A DNA stretch of 47,795 nt from an uncultured Bacteroidales bacterium. Lineage in GTDB: Bacteria > Bacteroidota > Bacteroidia > Bacteroidales > Bacteroidaceae. Positions 1 to 7,776 of this stretch are shown here, one piece after another. The stretch lies in the NCBI GenBank assembly GCA_902787575.1, contig CADAGX010000020.1, positions 1-47,795 of the forward strand. The letters run 5' to 3'. Position 1 is the first letter of the stretch; each line of letters starts with the position of its first letter. A program made the position numbers and the translations under genes. The notes beneath the pieces are model-generated. The model was not told where the DNA came from, ran no database searches, and saw only the letters and a list, made by a program, of their open reading frames with translations.

Positions 1-1797
1 ATAGCGATAGAATTCATCCAAATCATCCACGCAGATATAGTTGTAATTCTCTATAATTACATCTTTAACCCACTCCGAATAGATGCTTTTGGGGTTGAAC
101 TCAATCTTCTCAATTAGGCTGTTCTCATTATATTCTCTGAACTGGAAACTGGTTAATGAAGTCGTGTTCTCATAACGTTGATATACAATTCTGCCCTGCA
201 AATCGTGACCATTCACAAAAAGACTTACTTGTCGATAGAATTTCTCAGGAACGATCAGTCGTAGTGCAAAATTGTGTAGTATCTTCTCTATGGAATTCTC
301 CCAAACCTTCTCGCTATCTTTAACTCTGATAAGTTCTCCAATAAAAGGTATTTCTTCTGGTTTAGCATGAACCTCCTGCAAAATCATCTCTCTTATTTCT
401 GCCACACGACTAGAAATGTTGTTCTTGTTTTTTTGTAGGGTATTAAGCGTTTCAATATTTGATGTAATTGCTTCGCCAATTCTTTCTTCTTCGTTTTTTG
501 CCAGACGCCATTCTTCGTTCTTCTCATTCAACGTGACTTCACAATTATCCCTCTCTGTTCGAGCCTTTTCACGATTCTCTAAGAACAGAACTTCAGCGGG
601 GTTCTCTGAAAATCCGACTTCTCTTACTTTTTTGTTATACTCATCAAGCTTATTCTGACGACTTTGCTTTGTCCGTTCAAGCCCTTGCATCTCTTTTTCT
701 AAGGTTTTTATCTGTTGGCCAACATTGTCATTCTCAATAGCCAAAGACAAATCACGCTCTTTACCTTTTAAATTCTCTTTCTCATCGTTAAGCTTTTTGA
801 GTTCTTCTTTTAGTTTCGATAACTTTTCATTCAATTCCACCAACTTGGCATTTGCCAGCTCCATATTTTTCTGGGCGAACCAATACACGGCCATTTCTCG
901 TGTCGTCTGCAACTCATTGAGTGCCGTTGCAATATTTTCCAGCTGTCGGGCTTTCTCATCAATCGGTTTAAGTTGCCTAATCTGCTCACTTACTTTCTCA
1001 ATAGTTGTTCTTGCCTCTATCAATCTCGCAAAACTATCATTGAGACGATTATACTCTTCCTCTGTATCCCGTTGCTCAAGCATATTGTTGCGAATAAATT
1101 CATCTAAATCATTCAGTACCTTAACGCCAACAATCTGATTAAATAGCGTCAGGGCTTTGTCTGAACGTAGGCCCATGGAGTGTACTATGCGGTCTTTGTA
1201 GTCCTTAATGGTGTCGTAGAATTCAATCTGTTTCTTGGGCACATTAACATTGTATTTTCTATCCAATGTCTTCCTCCAATAGCCCTTTGCATCAAATGTA
1301 GAAAAGTCATCTGTTATATGCAAAGCTTTTGTGGAAAAGCCAAATGTGCATTTTAATTCTCCATTTACAAACCAGCGCACCTGAAATAGAGTTACTACGT
1401 TTTTAAAGTTGTTGGTGAAAGAAGCGAGGATTACAGAATAGGTGTTCTTGTCTCGAAGTTGTTGCTTCCTTGTTGATGCCTCACCTTCAGATTGCATGTT
1501 ACCATAATTGCCAAGCACGTATGTTTCCTCTGTGCGGTCACCTTTCTTCTCATTACCAGATGATTGGTTGTAGAATCTATCTTTCTTCGCAGGAACTAGC
1601 AGTGTCAGCAATGCATCAATCAATGTGCTCTTACCAGAAGCATTGGCTCCTGTGAGCAATGAATTATTTCCTCGTGGTTCAATTCGATATACCTTATTGT
1701 GGAATGTTCCCCAATTGAATAACTCCATATAGTTCAACCGATAGCCGGAAGTGCCAGGGTTGGTTGTAAATAAATCAAATTGTGCCGGCATACTCAT
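1..1797 (-). CDS. jetC: Wadjet JetC, SMC-like ATPase (C-terminus beyond window edge)
   Basis: Partial gene: 599 codons are present and the reading frame is still open at base 1. JetC is the SMC-like motor of the Wadjet plasmid-restriction complex; it hydrolyses ATP and extrudes DNA loops with JetA and JetB. The N-terminal head shows a Walker A motif GANASGKST at residues 50-58 in the setting 'MELFNWGTFHNK', typical of SbcC/JetC-type ATPases that sense an extended DNA substrate. From about residue 215 to 420 the protein is dominated by Glu/Lys/Leu-rich coiled coil. Walker B and signature motifs would lie outside the window. The start is ATG at 1797 (an in-frame ATG also sits at 1791); it overlaps the end of jetB by 23 bp, so the genes are translationally coupled. 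The region is AT-rich compared with the core genes to the right. Family assignment rests on motif plus gene order and is strong. Confidence 0.9.
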   Translation of the reverse strand, partial: MSMPAQFDLFTTNPGTSGYRLNYMELFNWGTFHNKVYRIEPRGNNSLLTGANASGKSTLIDALLTLLVPAKKDRFYNQSSGNEKKGDRTEETYVLGNYGNMQSEGEASTRKQQLRDKNTYSVILASFTNNFKNVVTLFQVRWFVNGELKCTFGFSTKALHITDDFSTFDAKGYWRKTLDRKYNVNVPKKQIEFYDTIKDYKDRIVHSMGLRSDKALTLFNQIVGVKVLNDLDEFIRNNMLEQRDTEEEYNRLNDSFARLIEARTTIEKVSEQIRQLKPIDEKARQLENIATALNELQTTREMAVYWFAQKNMELANAKLVELNEKLSKLKEELKKLNDEKENLKGKERDLSLAIENDNVGQQIKTLEKEMQGLERTKQSRQNKLDEYNKKVREVGFSENPAEVLFLENREKARTERDNCEVTLNEKNEEWRLAKNEEERIGEAITSNIETLNTLQKNKNNISSRVAEIREMILQEVHAKPEEIPFIGELIRVKDSEKVWENSIEKILHNFALRLIVPEKFYRQVSLFVNGHDLQGRIVYQRYENTTSLTSFQFREYNENSLIEKIEFNPKSIYSEWVKDVIIENYNYICVDDLDEFYRY

Positions 1798-2344
1798 CTA
1801 GTTTTTTCTTGAATAAATCCAAATCTTCTATCGTCACCTTTTCTTTGATAATGCGATGTATCTTATAACGCACATCATCACCGTTTCGCTTTACTTCTTT
1901 TAGGTACCCAAGTTCGGCAACTCGTTGAATATAGGTGTCCAAATCTTTCTCCAGCTTCACCTTATTATAATTTTCAGGTAGGAATAGTCGTACTTCATCT
2001 TTTATCTCGTTTGTTGTTATTATTCGGTCTAAGGATTGTGTTTCGGTAGGATTGCTGTCGTAGTCTTCAAGCAACTGTCTGAGTACTATAACCACTATAG
2101 AAACTTCAAATCCCAATTGTCTCCGAGTTACGAGATTCATGGTGGTATCATCATCATATACCACTTGCTTAACGAAAGCAAAACCTTCGTCTTTCTTTAC
2201 TATAAGTTCCAACCCTATCACAGATAGGTATTCCTGTATTTCACTTTGGTATAGAAGTATGTCGTTCCATACAGGAGAGGACTTCTCTGCCGTCTTTCTT
2301 AAAAGATAGACAATTGCTTTAGAATATGGTTTTATCTCGTTCAT
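1775..2344 (-). CDS. jetB: Wadjet JetB, DUF4194 family (KITE-like subunit)
   Basis: 189 aa, the usual size for DUF4194 proteins. JetB is a winged-helix KITE-like subunit that bridges the JetA kleisin and the JetC ATPase in the MukBEF-like Wadjet complex. The sequence has the family's alternating helical pattern: N-terminal 'YLLRKTAEKSSPVW', a middle part with 'DDTTMNLVTRRQLGFEVSIVVIVLRQLLEDYD', and a C-terminal winged-helix-like part ending in 'YKIHRIIKEKVTIEDL'. Its ATG overlaps the jetA stop by four bases (ATGA) and its 3' end overlaps jetC by 23 bp, which indicates one co-translated operon. The identification is from sequence character and position between a DUF3375 gene and an SMC-like gene, as known for Wadjet; no catalytic residues are expected. 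Confidence 0.88.
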   Translation of the reverse strand: MNEIKPYSKAIVYLLRKTAEKSSPVWNDILLYQSEIQEYLSVIGLELIVKKDEGFAFVKQVVYDDDTTMNLVTRRQLGFEVSIVVIVLRQLLEDYDSNPTETQSLDRIITTNEIKDEVRLFLPENYNKVKLEKDLDTYIQRVAELGYLKEVKRNGDDVRYKIHRIIKEKVTIEDLDLFKKKLDEYAGTI

Positions 2345-3798
2345 TGTGACACAATAATTTCTGGGATTATTATTCGTTTCTTTTGGCTCTCATCAAAAAT
2401 GATAGCCTCTTGTTTGTCTTCATTGATTGTCTTATGTGAGAAATGGTTTAAGACACTGAAGTATGCAAAAAGTTCTGGAAGTCCTTGATTCAACGGATGC
2501 AGACCTACAACTTCTGCGATGGTCGTCTGCCCCTTATTTTTCAATACGTCTCTCAAGTTATGCTCAATAATTTTTCGATCTATTACAACATTACTAAAAA
2601 CTTTGCCAATCTCATTTAAGCTATCAAAATCTAACACATAGTTCTCTGGCTGCTGGTTATATTCTGTATTTTCACTTTGTTCAAAAGTGATTTTTCTTTC
2701 AAATGGAATATTGATATCCAATCCATCTTCGACGGTTAGTGATATATCTGGTTTACCTTTAGCCTTTGAAATCTCTATAAGTGAATTTTTAATTTCTTGA
2801 ACGATAAGTCTGGCAGCATCAGAACGGGCAGCATCATTTTCACGTATGATATGACTGAGTTTGTCTGCCATCTTATCGTTAGTCTGATACACCTTGCGTC
2901 CAGATTCATAGAGGTGAGAAACCATGTTCTGCAGGAAACGGTCATCACTCGCTATCTCTCTCTCCTGAAGTGTACTAAATAGACTGTTAATTAGTTGCTC
3001 CAGTTCGTTCTGCATGTCACGTGATAAAAGGAACTCCCAAAAGGCATAGAAACTTTTTCCTTGTGAACTAGATTTCAATTCATCCAGCGCGTCAAAGGTA
3101 TATTGCAGAATACCACCTTTATTCAATGTTGGGTCAATTTGTTTCTGATAGATATCTTTGATGATATTTTTGAAGTTATCATCTACGTCCTTAAAATCAG
3201 ACAATAATTCTTTTGCTAATTTGTTAACTTGCTGAAATCGTGGCACAATCTCGTATTCTTCGAATATCTTAACGTCGTCACCCATTTGCAAGCGCTGTAT
3301 CTGCTGCTCTATCTCCAACTTTTTGTCTTCAAGAATCTGTAGTCGCTTTTCTCTGTCCTCGCTAGTATATTCAACCAGTTCGCGCAATTGCGTGATGATT
3401 GACTTGAATTTTGATTCTGTACCAATATATTCTTCACGTTTTAAACTGGATAGCCAATCAATAACTTTACTTGAATGTGATGATAGCTCATAATAAATCT
3501 CGCCATCTTCATTCCTATAGTTCGTAAGGAAACCGTTATCAGTCCAGCTCTTGACGTATTTAGCCGCTTTTTCTTCGTATGTATCCGAAAAAAGAATGTC
3601 ATTTTCTTCATCAATATCTACACCATAATCGTTAAGAAAATCAGTCAATTGATTATGGATGCTCTCGTATGATACAACATTTATTTCTCTAAATACTTTA
3701 ATAAAGAATTCTATTATGATATCAAAATGTTTTGAACGTAGCAAAGCTATGCTCGGAGACTTTTTTAATACATTTAATATATTTACTTGCTCTGTCAT
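2341..3798 (-). CDS. jetA: Wadjet JetA, DUF3375 family (kleisin-like subunit)
   Basis: 485 aa, matching the size of DUF3375/JetA proteins. JetA is the kleisin-like subunit of the Wadjet complex, which recognises and cleaves small circular DNA together with JetB, JetC and the nuclease JetD. Features seen: N-terminal 'SIALLRSKHFDIIIEFF', typical of the family; a 'WLSSLKREEYIGTESKFKSI' segment; a coiled-coil heptad stretch at about residues 145-175; and a C-terminal winged-helix-like region including 'TIAEVVGLHPLNQGLPELFAYFSV'. It is the first gene of the minus-strand operon and is followed by jetB with a 4-bp overlap. No clear Bacteroidota promoter could be assigned upstream (3799-4026). The gene is AT-rich relative to the chromosome right of 4 kb, consistent with transfer. 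Confidence 0.9.
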   Translation of the reverse strand: MTEQVNILNVLKKSPSIALLRSKHFDIIIEFFIKVFREINVVSYESIHNQLTDFLNDYGVDIDEENDILFSDTYEEKAAKYVKSWTDNGFLTNYRNEDGEIYYELSSHSSKVIDWLSSLKREEYIGTESKFKSIITQLRELVEYTSEDREKRLQILEDKKLEIEQQIQRLQMGDDVKIFEEYEIVPRFQQVNKLAKELLSDFKDVDDNFKNIIKDIYQKQIDPTLNKGGILQYTFDALDELKSSSQGKSFYAFWEFLLSRDMQNELEQLINSLFSTLQEREIASDDRFLQNMVSHLYESGRKVYQTNDKMADKLSHIIRENDAARSDAARLIVQEIKNSLIEISKAKGKPDISLTVEDGLDINIPFERKITFEQSENTEYNQQPENYVLDFDSLNEIGKVFSNVVIDRKIIEHNLRDVLKNKGQTTIAEVVGLHPLNQGLPELFAYFSVLNHFSHKTINEDKQEAIIFDESQKKRIIIPEIIVSQ

Positions 3799-4026
3799 AT
3801 TCCCCTTTTATATTTCTTTTATCCCTTACGATATCAAATACGCATACGTCCATCAGGGTATTCTGAAAAATCTTCTAGTGTGGGATGGTTTTATTTCCTT
3901 TTGTGTCTTTGTTTATTTAAGTTCCAGTTAGTTCTAATTTGGCCTATCCTAATGCTTTGGTGAAGCCAAATATATTTTTGCAAAAATACAAAATCTTTTA
4001 TAAAACAGGTGAATTTCTACGTAAAA
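3799..4026. other. AT-rich spacer upstream of jetA
   Basis: This 228-bp spacer lies between the jetA start and the stop of the next minus-strand gene. It is AT-rich on the jetA side and changes to GC-rich sequence at about 4030. No ORF with credible codon use, no tRNA and no exact TAnnTTTG promoter element is visible on the minus strand. It must hold the jetA promoter but I cannot point to it. Confidence 0.5.
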
Positions 4027-4446
4027 TTACGTGTTTTTTGCGGCAAGTGTGGCGCGTCCGTATTCGTGCCACCATCTTGCGGCTGCTCCCACGGCGCGAA
4101 CGGGAACCTGGATGCGGTCTGGCCAGGAGGACGGGACTTCGTCGTGATTGATGCGGGCAAGCATGCAGAAGAAGGTGAGGTCGCCATCTATGTATGCATG
4201 CAGCTTCTGCATGGCGAGGACGGTGCCCAACTTGAGATCGAAGTCTGCCTCGCCGTTGGTAAACTGCACATGGGCTACCAGGTGCGGCGGCTTCTGCTGG
4301 TACAATAGCCAAGCCTCGCCATAGCCTTCTATGTGGCGACACTCGGCCACGAAATCTGTCTGCTCCACGTGCTGCGGAGCAAGGCCACGCTCCACGGTTC
4401 GCGGGAACAGTTGAATACAATCTACATGAAATTTTCTGCGTTCCAT
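4027..4446 (-). CDS. Hypothetical protein, 139 aa
   Basis: I do not recognise this protein. It is soluble, without signal peptide or membrane segment, and rich in His, Arg and aromatic residues (for example 'YGEAWLLYQQKPPHLVAHVQF', 'LARINHDEVPSSWPDRIQVP', 'RWWHEYGR'). The GC-rich codon usage with C or G at third positions matches the core genes further right and not the AT-rich Wadjet genes, which supports this frame over two overlapping frames on either strand. A TACCTTTG minus-strand -7 element at 4567-4574 would give a leader of about 110 nt. It stands alone between tRNA-Leu and the Wadjet operon, so context gives no function. Confidence 0.65.
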   Translation of the reverse strand: MERRKFHVDCIQLFPRTVERGLAPQHVEQTDFVAECRHIEGYGEAWLLYQQKPPHLVAHVQFTNGEADFDLKLGTVLAMQKLHAYIDGDLTFFCMLARINHDEVPSSWPDRIQVPVRAVGAAARWWHEYGRATLAAKNT

Positions 4447-4566
4447 ATCGTTTACTGTTTAGTGAATAGATGGGTCTCGTTCACTCGCATCTTTTTACCA
4501 CCGTTGCCAACGATCTTCAGGCTGGTTGGTGGGCACAAAGGCCACTCTTGATGCAAAATTCTGCCG

Positions 4567-4574
4567 CAAAGGTA
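4567..4574 (-). promoter_or_regulatory. Bacteroidota -7 element for the 139-aa gene
   Basis: Minus strand reads TACCTTTG, an exact match to TAnnTTTG. No good TTTG is found at the -33 distance. The start codon lies about 115 nt downstream. Confidence 0.45.
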
Positions 4575-4602
4575 AGAAGAAACTATGAATAATGTGAAAT
4601 AA

Positions 4603-4646
4603 TGGAAAAGAAAAATCGCTAAATCCCGTGTGGGACTTAGCGATTT
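4603..4646 (-). terminator. Rho-independent terminator after tRNA-Leu
   Basis: A long near-perfect hairpin (AAATCGCTAAGTCCCA / GGGATTTAGCGATTT, loop of a few bases) is followed on the minus strand by the T-rich tract TTCTTTTCC. It sits about 20 nt past the tRNA 3' end. Confidence 0.85.
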
Positions 4647-4666
4647 GTTCCGAGTGGTATGACTCG

Positions 4667-4748
4667 TACCCAGAGCCGGGATCGAACCGGCACGCCTTGC
4701 GGCATTGGTGTTTGAGACCAACGCGTCTACCAATTCCGCCATCTGGGC
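4667..4748 (-). tRNA. tRNA-Leu(CAA)
   Basis: The minus strand folds into a class II (long variable arm) tRNA: acceptor GCCCAGA/TCTGGGT, D-arm with GGTAGACGC, anticodon stem TTGGT/ACCAA around loop CTCAAAC giving anticodon CAA (decodes UUG), variable arm TGCCGCAAGGCGT, and T-arm GCCGGTTCGATCCCGGC. The discriminator base is A; CCA is not encoded (ACGA follows). The first acceptor pair is G-U. It has its own promoter and terminator. The 3' end points toward the Wadjet genes. Confidence 0.95.
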
Positions 4749-4762
4749 GCTTATAGCGGGTG

Positions 4763-4794
4763 CAAAGGTATGGCTTTTCGGCCAATGCACCAAA
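4763..4794 (-). promoter_or_regulatory. Promoter of tRNA-Leu
   Basis: On the minus strand TTTG (4794-4791), a 20-bp gap, then TACCTTTG (4770-4763): a full Bacteroidota -33/-7 promoter. Transcription would begin a few bases before the tRNA 5' end at 4748. Confidence 0.8.
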
Positions 4795-4830
4795 CTTTTA
4801 AGCGTTTTTTTGGATAAAGTGTCTGAAAAA

Positions 4831-6207
4831 TCAGTCTTTAGCGGGCTGGTTGGCAGTATCTTCTGCCGCGTCGTCTTTCTTCTTTGCCAGGTATTCGGGC
4901 AGTGCCATGCCGGCTTGGTCGAAGAGCTCGGCCAACGGAGGAACGCTCTTCATAAGTCCGCTCAGGAAGTTGGCTGTGCTGGTCTTGCCGTCGCCCGAGC
5001 CGTTGTCCCAAACGGTTACCTTGTCGATGTTGATGCCCTTGATGGCCTCGACTTGCGTCTTGACGAGTTCGGGCAGTTTCTCCAGCAGGAGCAGGGTGTA
5101 GGCTTTGGTGGCATCGCCGCCGGCTGCCTGTATCATCTTGTCGTATCCGCTGGCTTGCTTGGTGAGGATTTCGAAGAGTCCCTTGGCTTCGGCTTCCATC
5201 TTGGCGAAGATGGCGTCGGCCTCACCCTTGGCGTTGACGCGTTTCTGCTCGGCTTCGGCCTCGGCGGAGATGACGAGTCGCTTCTTCTCTATCTCTTGTG
5301 CTACGATGACGTTGGCTGTCTGTGTGGAGCGCTCGCGGTCGGCACGTGCCTCCTCGGCTTTCTGCTCGGCTGCGTAGGCTTCCTCGAGTGCCTTGGCCTG
5401 TGCCACCTTCTCGGCAGCTGTGGCCTTGCGCTGTGCTTCGGCTTCCTTCTCGCGACGGTTGGCCTCGCTGTTGGCGATGTCTATCTTGGCTTCGTTCTCT
5501 CCGCGCACGGCTTCGGCATTGGCTTCGGCTGTACGGATGCGGGTCTCGCGGACGGCTTCTGCCTTACCGATTTCGCCAATCTTCTCCTGCTCGGCCACGC
5601 GGACCTTGGCTTCGTTGATGGCCTTGGCGGCGGCTTCCTGTCCGAGGGCTTCGATGTATCCGCTCTCGTCCTTGATGTCGGTGACGTTTACGTTGATGAG
5701 GCGGAGGCCGATTTTCTTCAGCTCAACTTCCACGTTGGCGCTGATGGCCTCGAGGAACTTGTCGCGGTCTGAGTTGAGCTCCTCGATGCTCATGGTGGCG
5801 ATGACGAGACGGAGCTGTCCGAAGAGGATGTCTCGGGCGAGTTCCTGTATCTGCTGTGCCGAGAGGCCGAGCAGTCGCTCTGCGGCTGCAAGCATGCTTT
5901 CGGGCTCGGTGCTGATGCCGACGGTGAAGCGGCACGGCACGTCGACACGTATGTTCTGACGGCTCAGCGCGTTGGTGAGGTTGGCGTCTATGCTGATGGG
6001 TGTCAGGCTCATGTAGGCATAGTCCTCAATGATGGGCCAGACGAAGGCACCTCCGCCGTGTACGCACTTGGCACTGCGGCTCATGCCTTTGTTGCCGTAG
6101 ATGACCAGAATCTTGTCGCTGGGGCAGCGGCGGTAGCGGTTTATCAGTGCCATAAACAGGAACACCAGTACGATGACTCCTATCACTCCGAAAAATAGAA
6201 TTCCCAT
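4831..6207 (-). CDS. Flotillin-like SPFH/Band 7 membrane scaffold protein
   Basis: 458 aa, the usual flotillin size. Flotillins form oligomeric scaffolds in ordered membrane domains. An N-terminal hairpin or transmembrane segment lies at residues 3-22 ('ILFFGVIGVIVLVFLFMALI'); an SPFH domain follows at about 25-190 ('YGNKGMSRSAKCVHGGGAFVWPIIEDY', 'RLVIATMSIEELNSDRDKF'). A long Glu/Ala-rich coiled-coil domain covers about 195-365 ('AEANAEAVRGENEAKIDIA'), and the C-terminal flotillin domain carries 'YTLLLLEKLPELVKTQVEAIKG'. The tail is charged. It is the second gene of a minus-strand pair behind an NfeD-like gene, 51 bp away; NfeD-flotillin pairs are a recognised bacterial arrangement (YuaF-YuaG/FloT in Bacillus). 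Confidence 0.93.
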   Translation of the reverse strand: MGILFFGVIGVIVLVFLFMALINRYRRCPSDKILVIYGNKGMSRSAKCVHGGGAFVWPIIEDYAYMSLTPISIDANLTNALSRQNIRVDVPCRFTVGISTEPESMLAAAERLLGLSAQQIQELARDILFGQLRLVIATMSIEELNSDRDKFLEAISANVEVELKKIGLRLINVNVTDIKDESGYIEALGQEAAAKAINEAKVRVAEQEKIGEIGKAEAVRETRIRTAEANAEAVRGENEAKIDIANSEANRREKEAEAQRKATAAEKVAQAKALEEAYAAEQKAEEARADRERSTQTANVIVAQEIEKKRLVISAEAEAEQKRVNAKGEADAIFAKMEAEAKGLFEILTKQASGYDKMIQAAGGDATKAYTLLLLEKLPELVKTQVEAIKGINIDKVTVWDNGSGDGKTSTANFLSGLMKSVPPLAELFDQAGMALPEYLAKKKDDAAEDTANQPAKD

Positions 6208-6258
6208 AGTTCTTTCGCTTTACTATAATTAATATACGGTTTTGTTCTCTCTCTGGTT

Positions 6259-6861
6259 TTAAATTTTCTCTACGAGCAGCAGCCGGCCCTCGATGAGCTG
6301 TACGACACGCACTTTGGCACCGCTGGGCAGCTGTTCGCCATCGGTCACTGCATCCAACTCCTGCACCGAGCCGCCGAAGCTCACCTGCACCTTGCCCTGT
6401 CCCGAGCGGGCAGCCGGGATGCGCAGATAGACGTCGCAGGCCTTGCCCACGCAGTCTTCGATGCGGAAGGCGCCGTTGGACTCCAGCTTCATCAGCTGGC
6501 GGAACATCAGCAGGAAGGCTACCACCATGGCAATGCCACAAAGCACAGCCACCAGCAGTAGCAGCGGACGACTGGGGATGCTGGAATAGAAGCACACGCC
6601 GCCCCAGCCGATGCCGAGCAGCAGGTTTACCATGTTGCGGATGGTGAAGAGCTGGATGGCTCCACCGGTGTCCATCGTGTCGCCCGTGGCATCAGCGTCC
6701 AGGCCACCCGTGTCCACGTCGGCATCCGTGTCGCCTATACCCACCAGCGTAAGCACCATCTGAATGGCGAAGACAAGCGTTGCCAGCAAGGCTATCACCC
6801 AAAAGGCGCGCTGCAGCGGTTCCATGCCGCCGAGCCAAGAAGAAATAGTTAGAAGTACCAT
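6259..6861 (-). CDS. NfeD-like membrane protein (YuaF-type partner of flotillin)
   Basis: 200 aa from the ATG at 6861; an open frame extends to 6954 but the promoter lies within that extension, so the shorter start is chosen. Membrane segments are seen at about residues 17-41, 73-92 and 99-120; between the first two is an acidic Asp/Gly/Thr-rich loop ('GDTDADVDTGGLDADATGD'). The C-terminal part (about 125-200) has the OB-fold pattern of NfeD C-domains, with 'CVGKACDVYLRIPAARSGQGKVQVSFGG' and a final 'VRVVQLIEGRLLLVEKI'. Such proteins act with SPFH proteins in membrane organisation. A TAACTTTG element at 6900-6907 fits its promoter; the flotillin gene follows in the same transcript. Confidence 0.85.
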   Translation of the reverse strand: MVLLTISSWLGGMEPLQRAFWVIALLATLVFAIQMVLTLVGIGDTDADVDTGGLDADATGDTMDTGGAIQLFTIRNMVNLLLGIGWGGVCFYSSIPSRPLLLLVAVLCGIAMVVAFLLMFRQLMKLESNGAFRIEDCVGKACDVYLRIPAARSGQGKVQVSFGGSVQELDAVTDGEQLPSGAKVRVVQLIEGRLLLVEKI

Positions 6862-6899
6862 ATTTGTTTTCTCTTTTTTGGTTTTGCAGTCTTGAGTGC

Positions 6900-6907
6900 C
6901 AAAGTTA
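6900..6907 (-). promoter_or_regulatory. Bacteroidota -7 element for the nfeD/flotillin pair
   Basis: Minus strand TAACTTTG, an exact TAnnTTTG match about 38 nt before the ATG at 6861. The -33 region is weak. It lies back to back with the Nudix gene promoter. Confidence 0.55.
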
Positions 6908-6947
6908 AAACATTTTCTTCGTATTTCTGCGAAAAAGCGTGTGAATA

Positions 6948-6979
6948 ATTGCAAAAAGTGCCGAAAACAGCTACTTTTG
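6948..6979 (+). promoter_or_regulatory. Promoter of the Nudix hydrolase gene
   Basis: A TTG core (6949-6951), a 20-bp gap and TACTTTTG (6972-6979) match the Bacteroidota -33/-7 pattern. The predicted start site leaves a leader of about 20 nt before ATG 7004, which rules out the longer in-frame start at 6896. Confidence 0.7.
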
Positions 6980-7003
6980 CAAAGCCTAACTTACAGAGCA
7001 GAC

Positions 7004-7549
7004 ATGATGGAACATCACCTTTTGGAGCACTTCCGCTTCTGTCCCGCCTGCGGTTCGCCTCGCTTCGAGCCGCACAACCAGAAGAGCAAGCAGTGTCCGC
7101 AGTGCGGATTTACATACTATTTCAATCCCAGTGCTGCCACGGTGGCAGTCATCCTCAACGAACGGGACGAACTGCTGGTGGTGCGGCGCGCCAAGCAGCC
7201 CGCACGCGGCACGCTCGACTTGCCCGGTGGCTTCTGCGACTGCTACGAGACAGCCGAGCAGGGTGTCTGCCGCGAGGTGCTCGAGGAGACGGGACTCAGC
7301 GTGTGTCAGACGCGTTATCTCTTCTCCATCCCCAACATCTATCCCTACGGAGGCATGGACATCCACACGATGGACCTCTTCTTCCTCTGTCGCCTCCGCC
7401 AGACCGACGGTGGGCAGGCTGCAGACGATGCTGCGCAGCTGATGTGGCTGCCGCTGGAGCAAGTGCGTCCCGAGGACTTTGGGCTCACCTCCGTGCGGCA
7501 AGGTGTGGAGCGCCTGCTGCAAGAACTTCCCCTAATCTCTAATCCCTAA
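7004..7549 (+). CDS. Nudix hydrolase with zinc ribbon (NudC/YfcD-like)
   Basis: 181 aa from ATG 7004. A zinc ribbon is formed by C13, C16, C31 and C34 ('FCPACG', 'KQCPQCGF'). The Nudix box is complete: G76-x5-E82-x7-R90-E91-x2-E94-E95-x-G97, in 'LPGGFCDCYETAEQGVCR' followed by 'EVLEETGL'. Nudix enzymes cleave nucleoside diphosphate-linked compounds with Mg2+; the zinc ribbon plus Nudix layout resembles NADH pyrophosphatases, but at this length it lacks their N-terminal domain, so the substrate is open. The last codons and the stop (…LISNP) lie inside a heptamer repeat tract (7532-7552), so the natural C-terminus may have been slightly extended by repeat DNA. Confidence 0.88.
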   Translation: MMEHHLLEHFRFCPACGSPRFEPHNQKSKQCPQCGFTYYFNPSAATVAVILNERDELLVVRRAKQPARGTLDLPGGFCDCYETAEQGVCREVLEETGLSVCQTRYLFSIPNIYPYGGMDIHTMDLFFLCRLRQTDGGQAADDAAQLMWLPLEQVRPEDFGLTSVRQGVERLLQELPLISNP

Positions 7550-7552
7550 TCC
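7532..7552. repeat. Three tandem CTAATCY heptamers
   Basis: CTAATCT-CTAATCC-CTAATCC in direct tandem, overlapping the Nudix gene stop codon and reaching the stop of the convergent HTH gene. Related ATTAGRG heptamers recur at gene borders near 13.05, 15.53 and 27.94-28.0 kb. Confidence 0.7.
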
Positions 7553-7759
7553 TTACTCCTCCCGATACTCCAGGATGTCGGCCGGCTGGCAGTCGAGCGC
7601 TTGGCAGATGGCATTGAGCGTGGAGAAGCGGATGGCTCGTGCCTTGCCTGTCTTCAGGATAGAGAGGTTGGCCTGCGTGATGCCTATTCTGGCGGCCAGT
7701 TCGCCCGACGACATCTTGCGCTTGGCCAGCATAACGTCTAAATTAACAATGATACTCAT
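7553..7759 (-). CDS. Cro/CI-type HTH regulator, 68 aa
   Basis: Small XRE-family repressor (YozG-like): the whole protein is one helix-turn-helix domain with 'SSGELAARIGITQANLSILKTGKARAIRFSTLNAICQALDCQPADILEY'-type spacing (shown here only as the recognisable pattern: helix 2 'ELAARIG', recognition helix 'TQANLSILK', and the closing 'CQPADILEY' seen in this subfamily). It follows the DUF2975 gene by 17 bp; DUF2975-HTH pairs are a common arrangement in Firmicutes and Bacteroidota, where the membrane protein probably modulates the regulator. Its targets cannot be inferred. Confidence 0.88.
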   Translation of the reverse strand: MSIIVNLDVMLAKRKMSSGELAARIGITQANLSILKTGKARAIRFSTLNAICQALDCQPADILEYREE

Positions 7760-7776
7760 GTGTGCGTGCGAGTGTG

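Noticed and set aside
416-1138. Two plus-strand frames of 80 and 137 codons
   Set aside because: Ser/Phe-rich antisense of the JetC coiled coil.
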